Part shown: positions 26,401 through 37,556 of the stretch, piece after piece
Position numbering within the stretch: position 1 is the first letter of the stretch
How the letters are laid out: every line of letters starts with the position of its first letter
NCBI GenBank assembly: GCA_903813345.2
Contig: CAIIXF020000008.1
Location: 36,916,867 to 36,980,866 of the forward strand
DNA length: 64,000 nucleotides
Source: Owenia fusiformis
Lineage: Eukaryota; Annelida; Polychaeta; Sabellida; Oweniidae
Direction of reading: 5' to 3'
Notes under the pieces: model-generated
What the model was told of the DNA's origin: nothing
Databases searched by the model: none
Seen by the model: only the letters and a program-made list of their open reading frames with translations
Position numbers and translations under genes: made by a program

Positions 26401-27778
26401 TTTCACTTTTCAGGCTATTTTAGATGAACAGTTATCGCAGGCCCAGGAGCAAGATGTTGTTCGCCTTCGTACTGTCCATATGTCAAATATTCCCGATACG
26501 CTATATATGCTGGAAGAGAAGTATTCCAGCCAATCAGGGGCTGCGTACCATTCAGCCAATCACCACTCACCCGTTTGTACTGTGGATATCATTGCTGGAA
26601 CTATTCCAGGTATTGAACTTTTCCACATGTAAAATTATTACAAGTATTTAGTTTTCTAATAATATTTTCAGTTTTTGACTGATCACATAGAGCATAAAAC
26701 AAAAACCATAATTAAGAAGGTTTAATACAAATATTGAAAACATTTAATTTGTCTCTCTAGGCATTACTATGGTAATATTGTGGGAGATAAATGAATTTAC
26801 AAATGGTGGTTTAAGATATTTTGAGGAAGCTCTATTGGCTCGCTTGGATAATTGTAATTTATAAATGTGTTAAAATTGAGAAATATATACATACGTAGAG
26901 GATTTTTTACTTTCAGTACCAGATCCGGAAACTTTGAAGTCTATGATGGCAAGGGAGCTGGAACTCCAAGCCACGAAACTAGCTCAGAGAGCTTACTCCT
27001 TCCCATGTTGCGATCGTCATCAGGTGGCACTCCAACTCCAGTTACGGGTCGTCCGGGAATATAACCTACCCGATACAACAGTCGAGGTCTTGTATCGCCA
27101 TGGCAAATGTTTGTATAGTCATAATAATAAAAACTATGAGTCACAATCACATGATTCAAAAGCTGATCACGGAAGACACGTGTATAAACACTCTCGATCA
27201 AAATCACCGCAAAAACAGCATTCCTGTAAAGCAAGGCATGATAAGTATACGGAACATTCCAGAATAATAGATCGTATTCGACCTGCTAAAGTGCCACCTG
27301 TACCTAGTAAACGGAGCGTGTCTCTGCCGACATCGCCAGTGACGGGGGCAAGTCCATATATACCAAATGAGGTATGTATTCAGGTGATCTAATTAAAGAT
27401 AATGAAGGAATTTAATTAATTAGTAATTTTTAATATTAATGAAGTTTTAGTCCTCTCATCATTTATTAACCTGACTTTGAAGTAACTTGAAAAGTAACAT
27501 AAAAATTAAACTGTTTCCAAATACATGTAATTGTATAATTTCCACTTTCATTCTTGCTCATTTTATTCTTCTTCTTACAGTTAAAATATCGTTATTGTAT
27601 ATTTCAGAATAATGCCAGTAGCCCTTGTAGCGATGGAGTGCTAAGTGACATCATGCCTGATATCGCTATGGCAACCTCATCTATAGGTCAGATGTCAATA
27701 CAAGAGCCTGAAATGGACTTAGACCTTGGAGACGGGCGCACTAGTCACAACAGTACATCATGTACATTATATCTATAG
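20451..27778 (+). CDS. BTBD7: BTBD7, BTB/POZ domain-containing protein 7 (complete, 7 coding exons)
   Basis: The coding exons are 20451-21573, 23514-23722, 25082-25157, 25752-26059, 26414-26609, 26917-27371 and 27608-27778. All have GT..AG borders and compatible phases, giving 845 aa. The protein starts MGANTS, a myristoylation-type N-terminus also present in vertebrate BTBD7. A basic region (~38-66) follows, then a first BTB domain (~125-215, with TDVDLIYQGACFPVHRAIL), a second BTB domain (~232-370, with CHKSILAARSPFFRNLL) and a BACK-type region (from ~375, GCEDIIVES...KWGEHQLIKRM). A conserved C-terminal part contains RLRTVHMSNIPDTLYM and ends near LSDIMPDIA. Vertebrate BTBD7 is about 1130 aa, so the proline-rich tail is much shorter here. 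In vertebrates BTBD7 promotes epithelial dynamics and branching (Snail2 up, E-cadherin down); the same role here is inferred. The 62-bp leader (20389-20450) follows a splice acceptor, so upstream untranslated exons exist. The last exon has a second in-frame acceptor at 27580. Confidence 0.95.
21574..23513 (+). other. BTBD7 intron after coding exon 1
   Basis: The 1.94-kb intron starts GTATAT and ends TTCAG. It is AT-rich with no inner gene. A possible decayed MITE with CAGGTTTTACT at its right end lies around 22552-22715. The last ~160 bp is a tandem repeat that runs into the acceptor. Confidence 0.8.
23356..23513 (+). repeat. ~59-bp tandem repeat abutting a splice acceptor
   Basis: Units containing TTATTTATTAATCCATGG and GTATGATATATGAATTCATG repeat about three times. 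The last unit ends TTTATTAATTCAG, which is the acceptor for BTBD7 coding exon 2. The usual polypyrimidine tract is therefore replaced by an AT-rich repeat. Confidence 0.75.
23723..25081 (+). other. BTBD7 intron after coding exon 2
   Basis: The 1.36-kb intron starts GTCCGT and ends TTACAG. It contains a C homopolymer near 23891 and otherwise AT-rich sequence. No element with clear ends was seen. The intron after the third coding exon (25158-25751) is likewise featureless. Confidence 0.8.
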
Positions 27779-30700
27779 CACTGGGTTGTACCTAGGCAGT
27801 GATTGGTTGCTGCACTGCCCATGGCAATTGCCTTCTATAAGTATTCTTGGCAATGGACAAAAATGTGAAAAAATGAATGGAAAAAGCTGGTTCCTGATTG
27901 GGCTATAGTCTCTGTAACCTGGCAACCATGTCAACAACCTTATTAAAGAGCCATTTACCTATGATGGAATGATGGAAATGATCATGAATCAGAAAATTGA
28001 CACAAAATTATGATAAATTATAAGTATATGTATGTCTCAACTGTATGAAAATAGACAAGAAATTAGATATTCATTGAATATTTCAGAAATAGACAAATAT
28101 GATAATTTGATAGTTCTATATAGATACCTGAAACTTCCAGGTGATAACTTAGTAAAATCGGAATTCTGTATTCCGAATGATGAAAAGCATGGCAAGTTTT
28201 TGAAGTTTCTGCACAATTTTTACAAGAGTGATTGTTGGACTTCCCACGTGTTTATTTTCAATATAAAACATGATTATCACAAGATTCACATTTTTTCACA
28301 TTTTCAGTGGCATAATCTGCACAGATTTACACAAAATGGAGTGTTTTATATGGGTAAAAGCAAGAGACGAAGTGCATATATGTAAATTAGTATGGAGCAC
28401 ACAGAAATTCATTTAATAATTGGAGATCCCAAAAAGTTATGAATACTAGTAATGTTAAATATAATGCACAGGTCTGCTTATGAATTATTATTTTTTGATA
28501 GGACTATAAGGACTCCATGTTTCTTGACAAAAATAAAAATGCAATGTTTTAAAAGAAAAAATGAACTACTTAACCTTATAAATTTCAAAGCTGTATGATA
28601 CGCACATTGTCACGATGTTTTCTCATAATATCAAGCTAGGACATTTACAGACATATGAAATAAAAATTAAATTAGTTTTGATTTAATTACACTTTTATTC
28701 TATGGGTTTTGCTTGCTGTTTCATAATGTGACAAACCATATACGATACTGTTGCTAATTATGAAATGAAAGAATAGACCTTTCTTATAAATCCTGCCACC
28801 TTTTGATTCATGCAGTGATGTCATAAGCTGTGTGTAGCAAGCTTTCCAATTCCAAGAAATTTAGGATCAACTTATTTTGAAATTGAAAATGTCTTGGGAT
28901 ATTACAAGATTGTTTTTTGCAAAACAAAAAATCAAGATTTTTCAGAAAGGTCTGTTTTTAAACTCAATGGATTGAATTGGTTTGGAATCTGATGATATGA
29001 AAAAATAACAAAACATACTAGGTCAATAAGTAGAACTTCTAATGAAATAATTAAACTCAATTATTAAATTTAAGAAAATTAATAATTTTATATGACAGTT
29101 TGCACTGTTTTTGTCTGCTTGTGACACATATTATATGTACCTACCTACCACTCTAGGCTTTGGCATAACAGAGTTATATAAATGAAATGAAGTGTCCATA
29201 AATTACATGAGCATAATACAATTATAATGTTCTATTTTATATAGTATCTTTTGACTTCATACTCGTCAACATTTTCATTTTATTCATAAATAAAACTTAA
29301 TTTTACATCTTTGGTGTTTAAACCATGTCTAAAACATTGCTTATATGTGACTTAGCTGTGAAATTGGGCAGAGAAGGCATGCATTTTATAACACTAACAA
29401 GGGACAAGGTCAAGGTCAAATATCGGTGTATTTTAGCCAAAACAAATTATGTTCATGCAGGGGTAAAGAGCCAGGTTTAATAACATTTGAAATTGAGGGG
29501 GTAGTAATGTAACTTTAACAATCCATTAGTTATAACAAATGGGGGAGAGGGTTTAAAAATTTAAATTGCTAAAAGTAAACACTGATACCTTTTACCAGCC
29601 CCTATTGGATTTGCTTAATTTTTGATTATCAGAAAAAGATAAAGTCTAAAATCTCCACATTTACAATGAATTTTTCTTAAATGCATGTGTCTACAATAAT
29701 TTTTTACAATATGAAATATTTGTATTGTACATTTCGTTGAAAATCTGAAAGAATAAAAATAAGATAATATTGTAATTTGTTTGTGTTGTCTTTATTTTGT
29801 ATATTATTTCACATCATAATCTTCTTAACAAGTTGTTCAAATGCACCTGTAGGGCATCAAATTCCAAATATTAGAGTCATTCAAAAGGTTCTGCACAAAT
29901 ATCACTTACTTTACTCAGATTATTTTTTGTGACTGGAACACCCTACAAAATTTAAACCCTAATTTCCTGATTTTGAGAAAATATGTTTTGAGAAACAAAA
30001 GGTCAGTGAGGCAAATTAGAGTGTGATGTCAAACTGTCAAATTACTACAGAAGTTGATATTGAACTATGAGAGCAGACATGACTTCAAAATCACCAAAAA
30101 GTGGAGTGACACTCTACATTTTCTTCAAGCTTACATATACAACTAACTAACCAATCTTGTTCATAGTTTGTAGGCAGGTGTCCCCACCCCATTCCCTTAC
30201 ACAGTCAAAGTTTTGTGAATATAAGATACTACTTAACATTTTACGGTTGGTATGGTAACCAAGATGATGACAACATAGTGTATATAATTTATGTAAAAAG
30301 ACAAAAAAAGTAATCTTTAACAATAACTATATTCTAAACAATATCTAGCATTGCTTCCATGGCAATGGTTTAACTCCTCTCTTGAGAAGCTTTTGTGTAA
30401 AACTTTTTAAACAACCCTTTTATTCATTACCTTGAAACCAAGATGTAAGCCATAAAATTCTACCCTGTAATGTACACAAATAATATAATATTACCAGTAT
30501 CCAATTCTTAAAGCATCACATTGACAAAAAGTCCCTGAGAAATTTCCAACTGAATAGTATTCAATACTTGATTTAGCTGTGGCTTTCAATATTGTACATT
30601 TAACATTATATTATTTTCACACAGCTAAGACATCTCATGGTTCAATATTCTAAGTTAAAAGTTTAATGATATTCGAGGTATAGCTATTATCATAGACTGA

Positions 30701-30985
30701 CAGAGAGAAGCTATTGAATTTAGTTTAATACTGTAAGTCTTGATGATTCCAAGGTACACATTATCATTTATAACTTTTAAAATTTTTCAAAATAGATCCC
30801 CAGCATTTGAGCAACAAGGGTGCTGCTTTTTATTCAAAATTCAAAAATAATATGCCAAAATATTTTTGCACCTTATCAAAAGTATGAATTATTCATATAT
30901 TTACACCAAAACAGCATCCTGATTTTGCACCCTTTTGAGGGAAAAGCTGGAGACACTGGAATTATTTTCAGTCCTTGAGGTGAGA
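27779..30985. other. BTBD7 3' UTR and convergent intergenic region
   Basis: BTBD7 (plus) and RNASEH2C (minus) converge here. Candidate AATAAA signals for BTBD7 include those near 28533, 29289 and 29751; which is used cannot be told. A 117-codon ORF at 28032-28385 matches nothing I recognise and sits in probable 3' UTR. For RNASEH2C, a reverse-strand AATAAA lies at 30829-30834, about 150 bp past its stop codon. Confidence 0.5.
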
Positions 30986-33900
30986 TCAACTGCTTGTGTC
31001 TGACTTTGTCGGTGACCTGTCTTCATCAGCAGAGTGTGACCCATGTATCTGGAAAAATATATTAAATTTGTATGTGGTATGATACAATTTTGAAATATCA
31101 CTGAAAACATGTTTGTCTCAAAATACTCTTAAAAGAAAATTAGTACCGTGGGTACTGGGCTCACATGGTGACAGAAAAAACCAGATATAAATTTTTGCTG
31201 ATTTTTTGTAACAAAATTATTTCAAGCCCGGGCCACTATTTTGGACTGACTGAGAGACAGATGGACAAATCGATGTTAAGTAAAATGGCTGAGAAAAAAA
31301 CGGATATAATTTTTTGCCAATTATTTGGAACAAAATTATTTCATACAACTTCTCTTTACAGTGACATGGCTTTTTGCAATGCAAGACACCTGAAATTATT
31401 TGTAAAGCTAGGAAATAGGCCCAAATTGAATTTCGCGAGACAAAAATGGCGACCATTTTGAAATCGGGCAAGCTTTTGAACCAGGAGTCATAGGGGAGTT
31501 TTTTTGTATTGATGTTGAACAAAAATAATGTGAAACTGGAATCCTATCGACAGACGTTTTAAGCAAACGGTTCAAAAGAGGATTTCGCGAGACAGATGGA
31601 CAAATCAATGTTAACTAAAATGGCTGAAAATAAAAAAACAGATATAATATTTTGCCGATTTTTTGTAACAAAATTATTTCATACAACTACTCTTTACAGT
31701 GACACGGCTTTTTACAATGCAGGACAGCTGGAATTATTTGTAAAGCTAGGAAATGGGCAAAAAGTGAATTTCGCGGAACAAGAATGGCGACCATTTTGAA
31801 AATAGGCGATAATTTTTCGCTGATTTTTCGTAACAAAATTATTTCATACATCTACTCTTTACATTGACATGGATTTTTACAATGTAAGACACTTGAAATT
31901 ATTTGTAAAGCTAGGAAATGGGTCAAAAGTGAATTTCGCGAGACAAAAATGGTGGCCATTTTGAAAATAGGCGAGCTTTTGAACCAGGAGTCATAGGGGA
32001 GTTTTCTGTATTGATGTTGAACAGAAATAACTTAAAACAGGAATCCTATCGACAGAGGTTTTAAAACGTGCCACTGTTATTGACGGAAAGTGGATTTCGC
32101 GAGTCAGATAGACAAATCAATGTTAACTAAAATGGCTGAAAATAAAAAAATGGATATAATTTTTCCCTGATTTTTTGTAACAATATTATAACATATATCT
32201 ACCCTTTACATTGACATGGATTTTTACAGTGAAGGACACCTGAAATTATTTGTAAAGCTAGGAAATGGGTCAAAAGTGAATTTCGCGAGACAAAAGTGAC
32301 GGCCATTTTGAAAATAGGCAAGCTTTTGAACCAGGAGTCATAGGGGAGTTTTCTGTATTGATGTTGAACAGAAATAACTTAAAACGGGAATCCTATTGAC
32401 AGAGGTTTTAAAACAAATGGGTCAAAAGTGAATTTCGCGAGACAAAAGTGGCGGCCATTTTGAAAATAGGCGAGCTTTTGAACCAGGAGTCATAGGGGAG
32501 TTTTCTGTATTGATGTTGAACAGAAATAACTTAAAACAGGAATCCTATCGACAGAGGTTTTAAAACGTGCCACTATTGTTGACGGACGGACGGACAGACG
32601 GACGGACAGACGGACGGACGGACGGACAGACAGACGGACAAGTGAGTGATTGCAAAAGCTCACCATGTGAGCTAAAAAGACATACAGTAGAAAATGCTAA
32701 GTGGAAAACCTCATAAGTGAAATAAGTGAAATGGTTGGGGAAAGTCAAATGTACCATTTTTCATCCATGTATATTTTGAAGGTCCATAATATGCAGGTAT
32801 ACATGTACGTATCTATACTTTCTAATGAAATTTGTTATTCATAGAAAATAACATTCCTTAAATAACAAGTACTTCTTACATGTTTGGCAATTTCAAACCA
32901 CTCTGGTAGTTTTGACACTTTATCATTTAAGCCAGGGAGTTTGTCCAGATTCCAGTATGTGAATTCTTTAAATGTGTGAGCAGCTTTAAATGTCCTTTCT
33001 TCATCTTCATTGAATGGTTTATGGTTCTCCTTCATAACGACCCCTACAAGGAATATAAGGAAAATGAAATCATGAGAGATGGTTGCATGATTCACTTATA
33101 AACTGTTATACATTTGTTTATAAGAAAACTCATCCCAAAGTCTGGCACAATATACTGGTTAACTCAGAGGCCTAGGGGCTCAGCACATCCCACCATTGCC
33201 CCCAAAATAATATGTTGGAACTTAATAATGGCTTCATTTTTCATAAATACAAAAAAAAAAGTAAATGGGTCTCATTCCCAAATTGTATTATAACATTATA
33301 GAATTTATAACAGATTGTTTTGCTCCTACAGTTGCACGAGGGGAAAGAGTACCCGTGTATATACAACCTACCGCCGAGCAAAGACCCGAAGATGTCTGAA
33401 AATGTAGGGGGTGAGTTATAAACTTTTGTTTATATCTTGAATTTCTCAATATGAGAAACAGATAAAACACAGAATTGTGTGTAACTGATAAAGTTATTGT
33501 TCCAGACACTCAAGTTTGCAAAATAATGAGTACTTAGCGCAATGTTTACTATCCAATCGCTAAATTCAACTTTTAAATATTTGAATGATGATTTACATCT
33601 TGAATAAGTAACAACCATGGCTGTCTTTACTTCATTCGATTCAAAGATACAATAGGTGTAAATGTATCATATTTATTTCACTGCCATACGTTGCATATCA
33701 TTGAAATCACCGGTGAAAGTTGAAAATGAAAGACCCGATTATGTCACGAGTACGATTATATAGGACCCGAAGCTACCACCGAGCTATTCCGACTATACCA
33801 TGAGTAGAACCCGATGAGGTAGTGAGTAAGCTTTCGAATGAGCATATAATATCATGACGATATCACAAATATTCCTTTTTATTTATTTATCATATACTCC

Positions 33901-36900
33901 TGGCACCGGGATATATACAGAATATCACATCATTTTGAGTGATATCATTTTTATCGCCGAGTTGATATCAAATATCAACACGAGTGAGCGAAGTGAATGA
34001 GTGTTGATATTTGATATCTACGAGGCGATAAAATTATATCACGAGAAATTATGTGATATTGGGTTTATCCCATGATTACAACCACCTTGTGATGTTCTGA
34101 TCCAATTTCCAGGACATCGGCAGACAATATAATCTAGAAATTAGAATATCAATTGAATATTTGAAACACTTTATTTTAACAATTAAAAGTAAATAACATG
34201 ATATAGTTCGTCATAAATACCATTTTTTAATCGTTAGTTAGCAGCCTTCTAATCAAATTATATACACAATCGTTATTCAATACACTAATGAAACTTAAAG
34301 AGAATAAATTAACGGACCTATTTTCTCAAAAGAGAATAAATTATCTGACCTAATTTCCAACAATATTGTGGCGCGAAATGCAAATGTGATATCACACGGA
34401 TATGCGTGAGATAAACGATATCACACGCATATGAGTTTGATAAACGATTTTCTGGAAAATATCACACGGATTTCAATAATATCAGAAATATCAATAGCTG
34501 TTATTGTACAGATAACACATTAATCGTGGGATAAAATATATGATATAATTCCCGCAGCACTATACATCAACGTGTGTTTCCGGCAAAGTTCTTTAAAACA
34601 TTGAATTCATGCTTACACTTGAATCACCATAATTTCCTATGTGTCTATGATAAGAGTGCAACCAAAAAACATTTAATTCTGCATTGCAAGCGCCATTCTA
34701 CTCAAAGAACACAACTTGAAGAATCCCAAGCTTCACATCCTCGAAACGAAAATTACCGTGATCTTTCTTTGATAATACAGTACCATAGTCAAAAACATTG
34801 TAAATCCATTTTTTGCCATTTAACTCAGGCACATTAACTTTAATACTCAGTAATGGATGGTGCTGACTGAAGTGGACCACAAAGTCATCCATCTCGTGTG
34901 ATTTATAACTACAGTGGAAGCATTTGTACCGAGGACCTGAAATACAATGTTTCGATGTGCAGTGGTAACTGGTGATAGCCATATTTTTTTCAGTTTCATT
35001 TATTGTTCACAACAAAATGATTCACAAATGATGCAGATTGAATGTTTATTATTTTTTCATCAGCACGTCATAAACTCGACGATGTAATCGGATCTCAACA
35101 GATTTTACTCAAGTAATGTTCGGATTCTGAGATCCTTTACTCAAGATATTTTCGGATCTTTATAATATTACTCGTCGATCACATCGGGTCCGATGTCCGA
35201 TAACCTCGGATCTTTTAGGACAAAGTTTAAGTGAAGATTTTGCTGTTCAAAAGTGCTATTTTGACCTAATATTTTGACACTTAATATATTATGCATATGT
35301 ACATCCATTTACCGACCCAAGTATGTCTTATGTATGGCTCATTATCAATTAAAGCGAGTATGAATGAGAAAAACAAATCGAAAACCATTATACGTTTACC
35401 TTATCTCTTGATTTGGACATAAAAATATATTTCAACTATAATTCTAGGCCAATTGCGCCTGCTAGAACATCTTAGTAACAACTCTAACCATCCAAAGGAA
35501 TTGTTAGTGACATTATATTACCTTTATTGTCCATTTTCCTACGAGATGACATTATCAAACATTTGCTCGGCGGTATGTGCGTGTCTTGCTCGGCGGTAGG
35601 TTGTATATACACGGGTACTCTTTCCCCTCGTGAGTTGGGTACAAAAATAAATGACAGGTCGATTTTCGATCACCATTTCCTAATTATGGTCGTCTGAAAG
35701 CCCATAATTTCCAATATTGTCTAGATACATATCCCTTAAAATTTGTATATTTCACATTTTGTATAATCTCATCCACTGATGTATGGCCTCTTGAAAATTC
35801 TCTTATTTTTAACATGGGAAATTCTCACTTCAGCAAATCCACCTGTCATTTATTTATGTCCCGAACTGTACCTGTATATCCCTCTGGAACACTCTGTACA
35901 TTTCCTTGGAGTGGACGTCCACGAAATGAACCAACAAGAATACCTGCAATTAAAAAACTTCAGAATAAATAAAATTTAAAGACACATACAAGCTGCTATG
36001 TTGCCCTCTTGTCTTAGGTAACTACACCAACAATTTAAGCATAATCAAAGGTGAAGGCATGAAGTAACGAGGCATCATGCAAAATGTCACTACCTGCCAT
36101 TTGTTATACAAGCTGATATGTTGCTCTTATTATCTTAGGACATCATTTCAGTCATATAAAATATCTTGTGTTCCCTTGCACAAAGCGAATAAACAGTCCA
36201 AGAGACTAACTCTGCTAACTGCAGAGGATACAGTGGCTTATGCTAGACTGTATCCTTCGTCAAAGTAAATACCTCAACATTAAGCAAATCCAAAAACCTG
36301 AAGTAAAAATAATTTACTTAAAATAATTCTGATACAGCCTTTTTTAAGGTCTCATGGAAGTTAACAGGAAATGACAAAACAAAAAATGACAAAGCCATGC
36401 TGGATTTTGAAAATTTTTTGAACCAAGATAACAGAGTTCTGTTTGGACCTCCAGTCAGTTTAACTAGTTCCACATATCATTTACATGACCGGGAACACAA
36501 TTAAAATGGTCAGAATGACCATAAACATGAGAGAATAACCTTTTCAGCCCTCTGAAAATGTGACTAAAAAATAGCTAAGAGTCAGTGCTCAGGAAAGGTC
36601 ACTGAACAGAATCTTTTGACTTTTTCAGAAAATGTGCCTAATATATTGCTCTAAATGATACAATTTAAAAAAATCTGATATCATTCTAAGAAAAAGAAAA
36701 AATTTAAAAAAACTGAATTGAAAATCGATCTATTTTCCTTTTTACTAGAGCCATTTTTGTTTCAGACAATTTTTTAAAATTTCAAAGATTGTGTCATTTA
36801 GAGCAATATATTGGACACATTTTCTGAAAAAATCAAAAGATTCTGTTGATTGACCTTTCCTGAGCACCTACTTTTAGCTATTTTTCAGTCACATTTTCAG

Positions 36901-37264
36901 AGGGCTGAAAAGGTTATTTTATCATGTTTATGGTCATTCTGACCATTTCAATTGTGTTCCCAGTCATGTAAATGATATGTGGAACTAGTTAAACTGACTG
37001 GAGGTCCAAACAGAACTCTGTTATCTTGGTTCAAAAATTTTTCAAAATCCAGCATGGCTTTGTCATTTTTTGTTTTGTCATTTCCTGTTAACTTCCATGA
37101 GACCTTAACTGAGTGGAAGCCTTACCATCTTCATTCTCTAAAGATGAGTTGAAATATTTGTCAACATTGGCCTCATCATTGTGTTCGATAACGAATGGCA
37201 TCAATTGTATCTTTGTGTCGGCTGGAACATTTGCTGAGTTATTTACGTCTAAATATACAGTCAT
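30986..37264 (-). CDS. RNASEH2C: RNASEH2C, ribonuclease H2 subunit C (complete, 4 exons)
   Basis: Reading on the minus strand, the coding exons are 37264-37126, 35943-35872, 33043-32880 and 31048-30986. Borders are GT..AG (GTAAGG, GTACAG and GTAAGA donors), and the phases (1, 1, 0) join into 145 aa plus TGA. The start ATG gives MTVYLDVNN. Exon 2 encodes the family signature SFRGRPLQGN (human SFRGRCLRGE), and exon 3 VVMKE and FKEFTYWNLDKLPG (human FSRFTLWGLETIPG). The short last exon gives HGSHSADED near the C-terminus (human HAQVPED). RNASEH2C is the small non-catalytic subunit that pairs with RNASEH2B and holds catalytic RNASEH2A in the nuclear RNase H2 complex, which removes ribonucleotides from DNA. 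The human protein is 164 aa. Reading through the exon 3 donor gives a short alternative tail (RSTCYLRNVIFYE, stop near 32838). The three introns contain mobile elements. Confidence 0.93.
31157..32675. mobile_element. ~1.5-kb tandem-repeat element with GCTCACATGGTGA ends and GACG microsatellite
   Basis: The left GGGCTCACATGGTGACAGA and the right GCTCACCATGTGAGCTAAAA are partly inverted. Between them a block with TTTGAACCAGGAGTCATAGG and TGTATTGATGTTGAACA occurs four times (31479, 31983, 32329, 32481). Related blocks with GTTAACTAAAATGGCTGA and GGCGACCATTTTGAA also repeat. The right part ends in a GACG/GACA microsatellite (32581-32640). It lies in RNASEH2C intron 3. My recollection is that elements ending GTGAGCTAAAA with GACG arrays are common in bivalve genomes; this needs a search. 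The ORFs on both strands are by-products of the repeats. Confidence 0.65.
33918..34062. repeat. Hairpin-forming palindrome inside the transposon
   Basis: GATATCA/TGATATC-type words are arranged symmetrically. The left arm runs through TTTTTATCGCCGAGTTGATA and AAATATCAACACGAGTGAGC, the right arm through GTGTTGATATTTGATATC and GAGGCGATAAAATTATATCA. More GATATCACACGGATAT-like words follow to ~34470. It could be a smaller nested element or a structural part of the host transposon. Confidence 0.6.
34698..34982 (-). CDS. Transposon-borne short ORF with C2H2-spaced zinc finger
   Basis: The 94-codon ORF starts with an ATG at 34982. Near its N-terminus are C8, C13 and then a canonical C-X2-C-X12-H-X3-H spacing (C21, C24, H37, H41; YKCFHC...HFSQHH). 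A second half (VNVPELNGKKWIYNVFDYG) has no recognised domain. There is no DDE catalytic region, so it is not a full transposase. It may be the remaining DNA-binding part of one or an accessory protein. It lies wholly inside the 33335-35632 element, antisense to nothing known and on the same strand as RNASEH2C. Whether it is expressed is unknown. Confidence 0.4.
   Translation of the reverse strand: MAITSYHCTSKHCISGPRYKCFHCSYKSHEMDDFVVHFSQHHPLLSIKVNVPELNGKKWIYNVFDYGTVLSKKDHGNFRFEDVKLGILQVVFFE
36348..37104. mobile_element. 757-bp palindromic element flanked by TTAA, in RNASEH2C intron 1
   Basis: Arms of ~370 bp (36348-36715 and 36730-37104) are close inverted copies beginning GGTCTCATGGAAGTTAACAG. 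TTAA lies outside both ends (36344-36347 and 37105-37108), as for piggyBac or Kolobok-type insertion. It has no coding capacity. The right end is only ~17 bp from the splice donor of RNASEH2C exon 1 (donor at 37125). Confidence 0.8.
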
Positions 37265-37556
37265 TTTGTCTTAATTCAAGTACTTTATAGAAGTAAAACA
37301 ATTCTAGTTTCTTTTTAATTTTTGGAGCGAAATAGGCGTGCTGCCAAAGGACTACAATACAGCCTTTCTGATTGGTTTATAAATTGATTGACCAATCAGA
37401 TCCAATGTAACATTTGATCATCGTTTCCGGATCCGGTTTGGTAAAAAATCAAATTTTTAATAATTTTCACGTTCTTTCTGAAATACACAGTAAAAGAGAC
37501 TGAGAGAGTTCACAAAATCATGTTTGAAAGTGTATTTTTGACTTAGATTATCAAAT
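37265..37556. promoter_or_regulatory. Probable bidirectional promoter, RNASEH2C / small membrane protein gene
   Basis: Only 292 bp separate the two divergent start codons. The interval has an inverted CCAAT box (ATTGG, 37371-37375), two direct CCAAT boxes (37392-37396 and 37402-37406) and TTTCCGGATCCGG (~37424-37436), which holds two facing ETS-like GGA cores. No TATA box stands out. This is typical of housekeeping bidirectional promoters; function is inferred. Confidence 0.6.

Larger units (their letters stand above)
33335..35632. mobile_element. 2.3-kb DNA transposon with 47-bp perfect TIRs, AGTTG duplication
   Basis: The left end starts CACGAGGGGAAAGAGTACCC and matches the inverse of the right end for 47 bp without mismatch, ending at CCGAGCAA. 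AGTTG sits directly outside both ends (33330-33334 and 35633-35637). The motif ACCGCCGAGC is present in both TIRs and once more just inside the right end, with a looser copy inside the left. A 285-bp ORF on the minus strand (34698-34982) has a C2H2-spaced finger. A hairpin-forming sequence lies at ~33938-34047. The element lies in RNASEH2C intron 2. Perfect TIRs suggest recent activity. A hAT5-like or Transib-like origin is inferred from the CA ends and 5-bp duplication. Confidence 0.85.

Noticed and set aside
28032-28385. 117-codon ORF downstream of BTBD7
   Set aside because: It lies in probable 3' UTR, has no recognisable domain and no splice context. In DNA this AT-rich an ORF of this size can occur by chance.
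31165-31799. Similar ORFs with DKSMLSKMAEKKTDIIFC and DKSMLTKMAENKKTDIIFC
   Set aside because: They arise from tandem copies of the same repeat block inside the GACG-microsatellite element. There is no start context or known domain.
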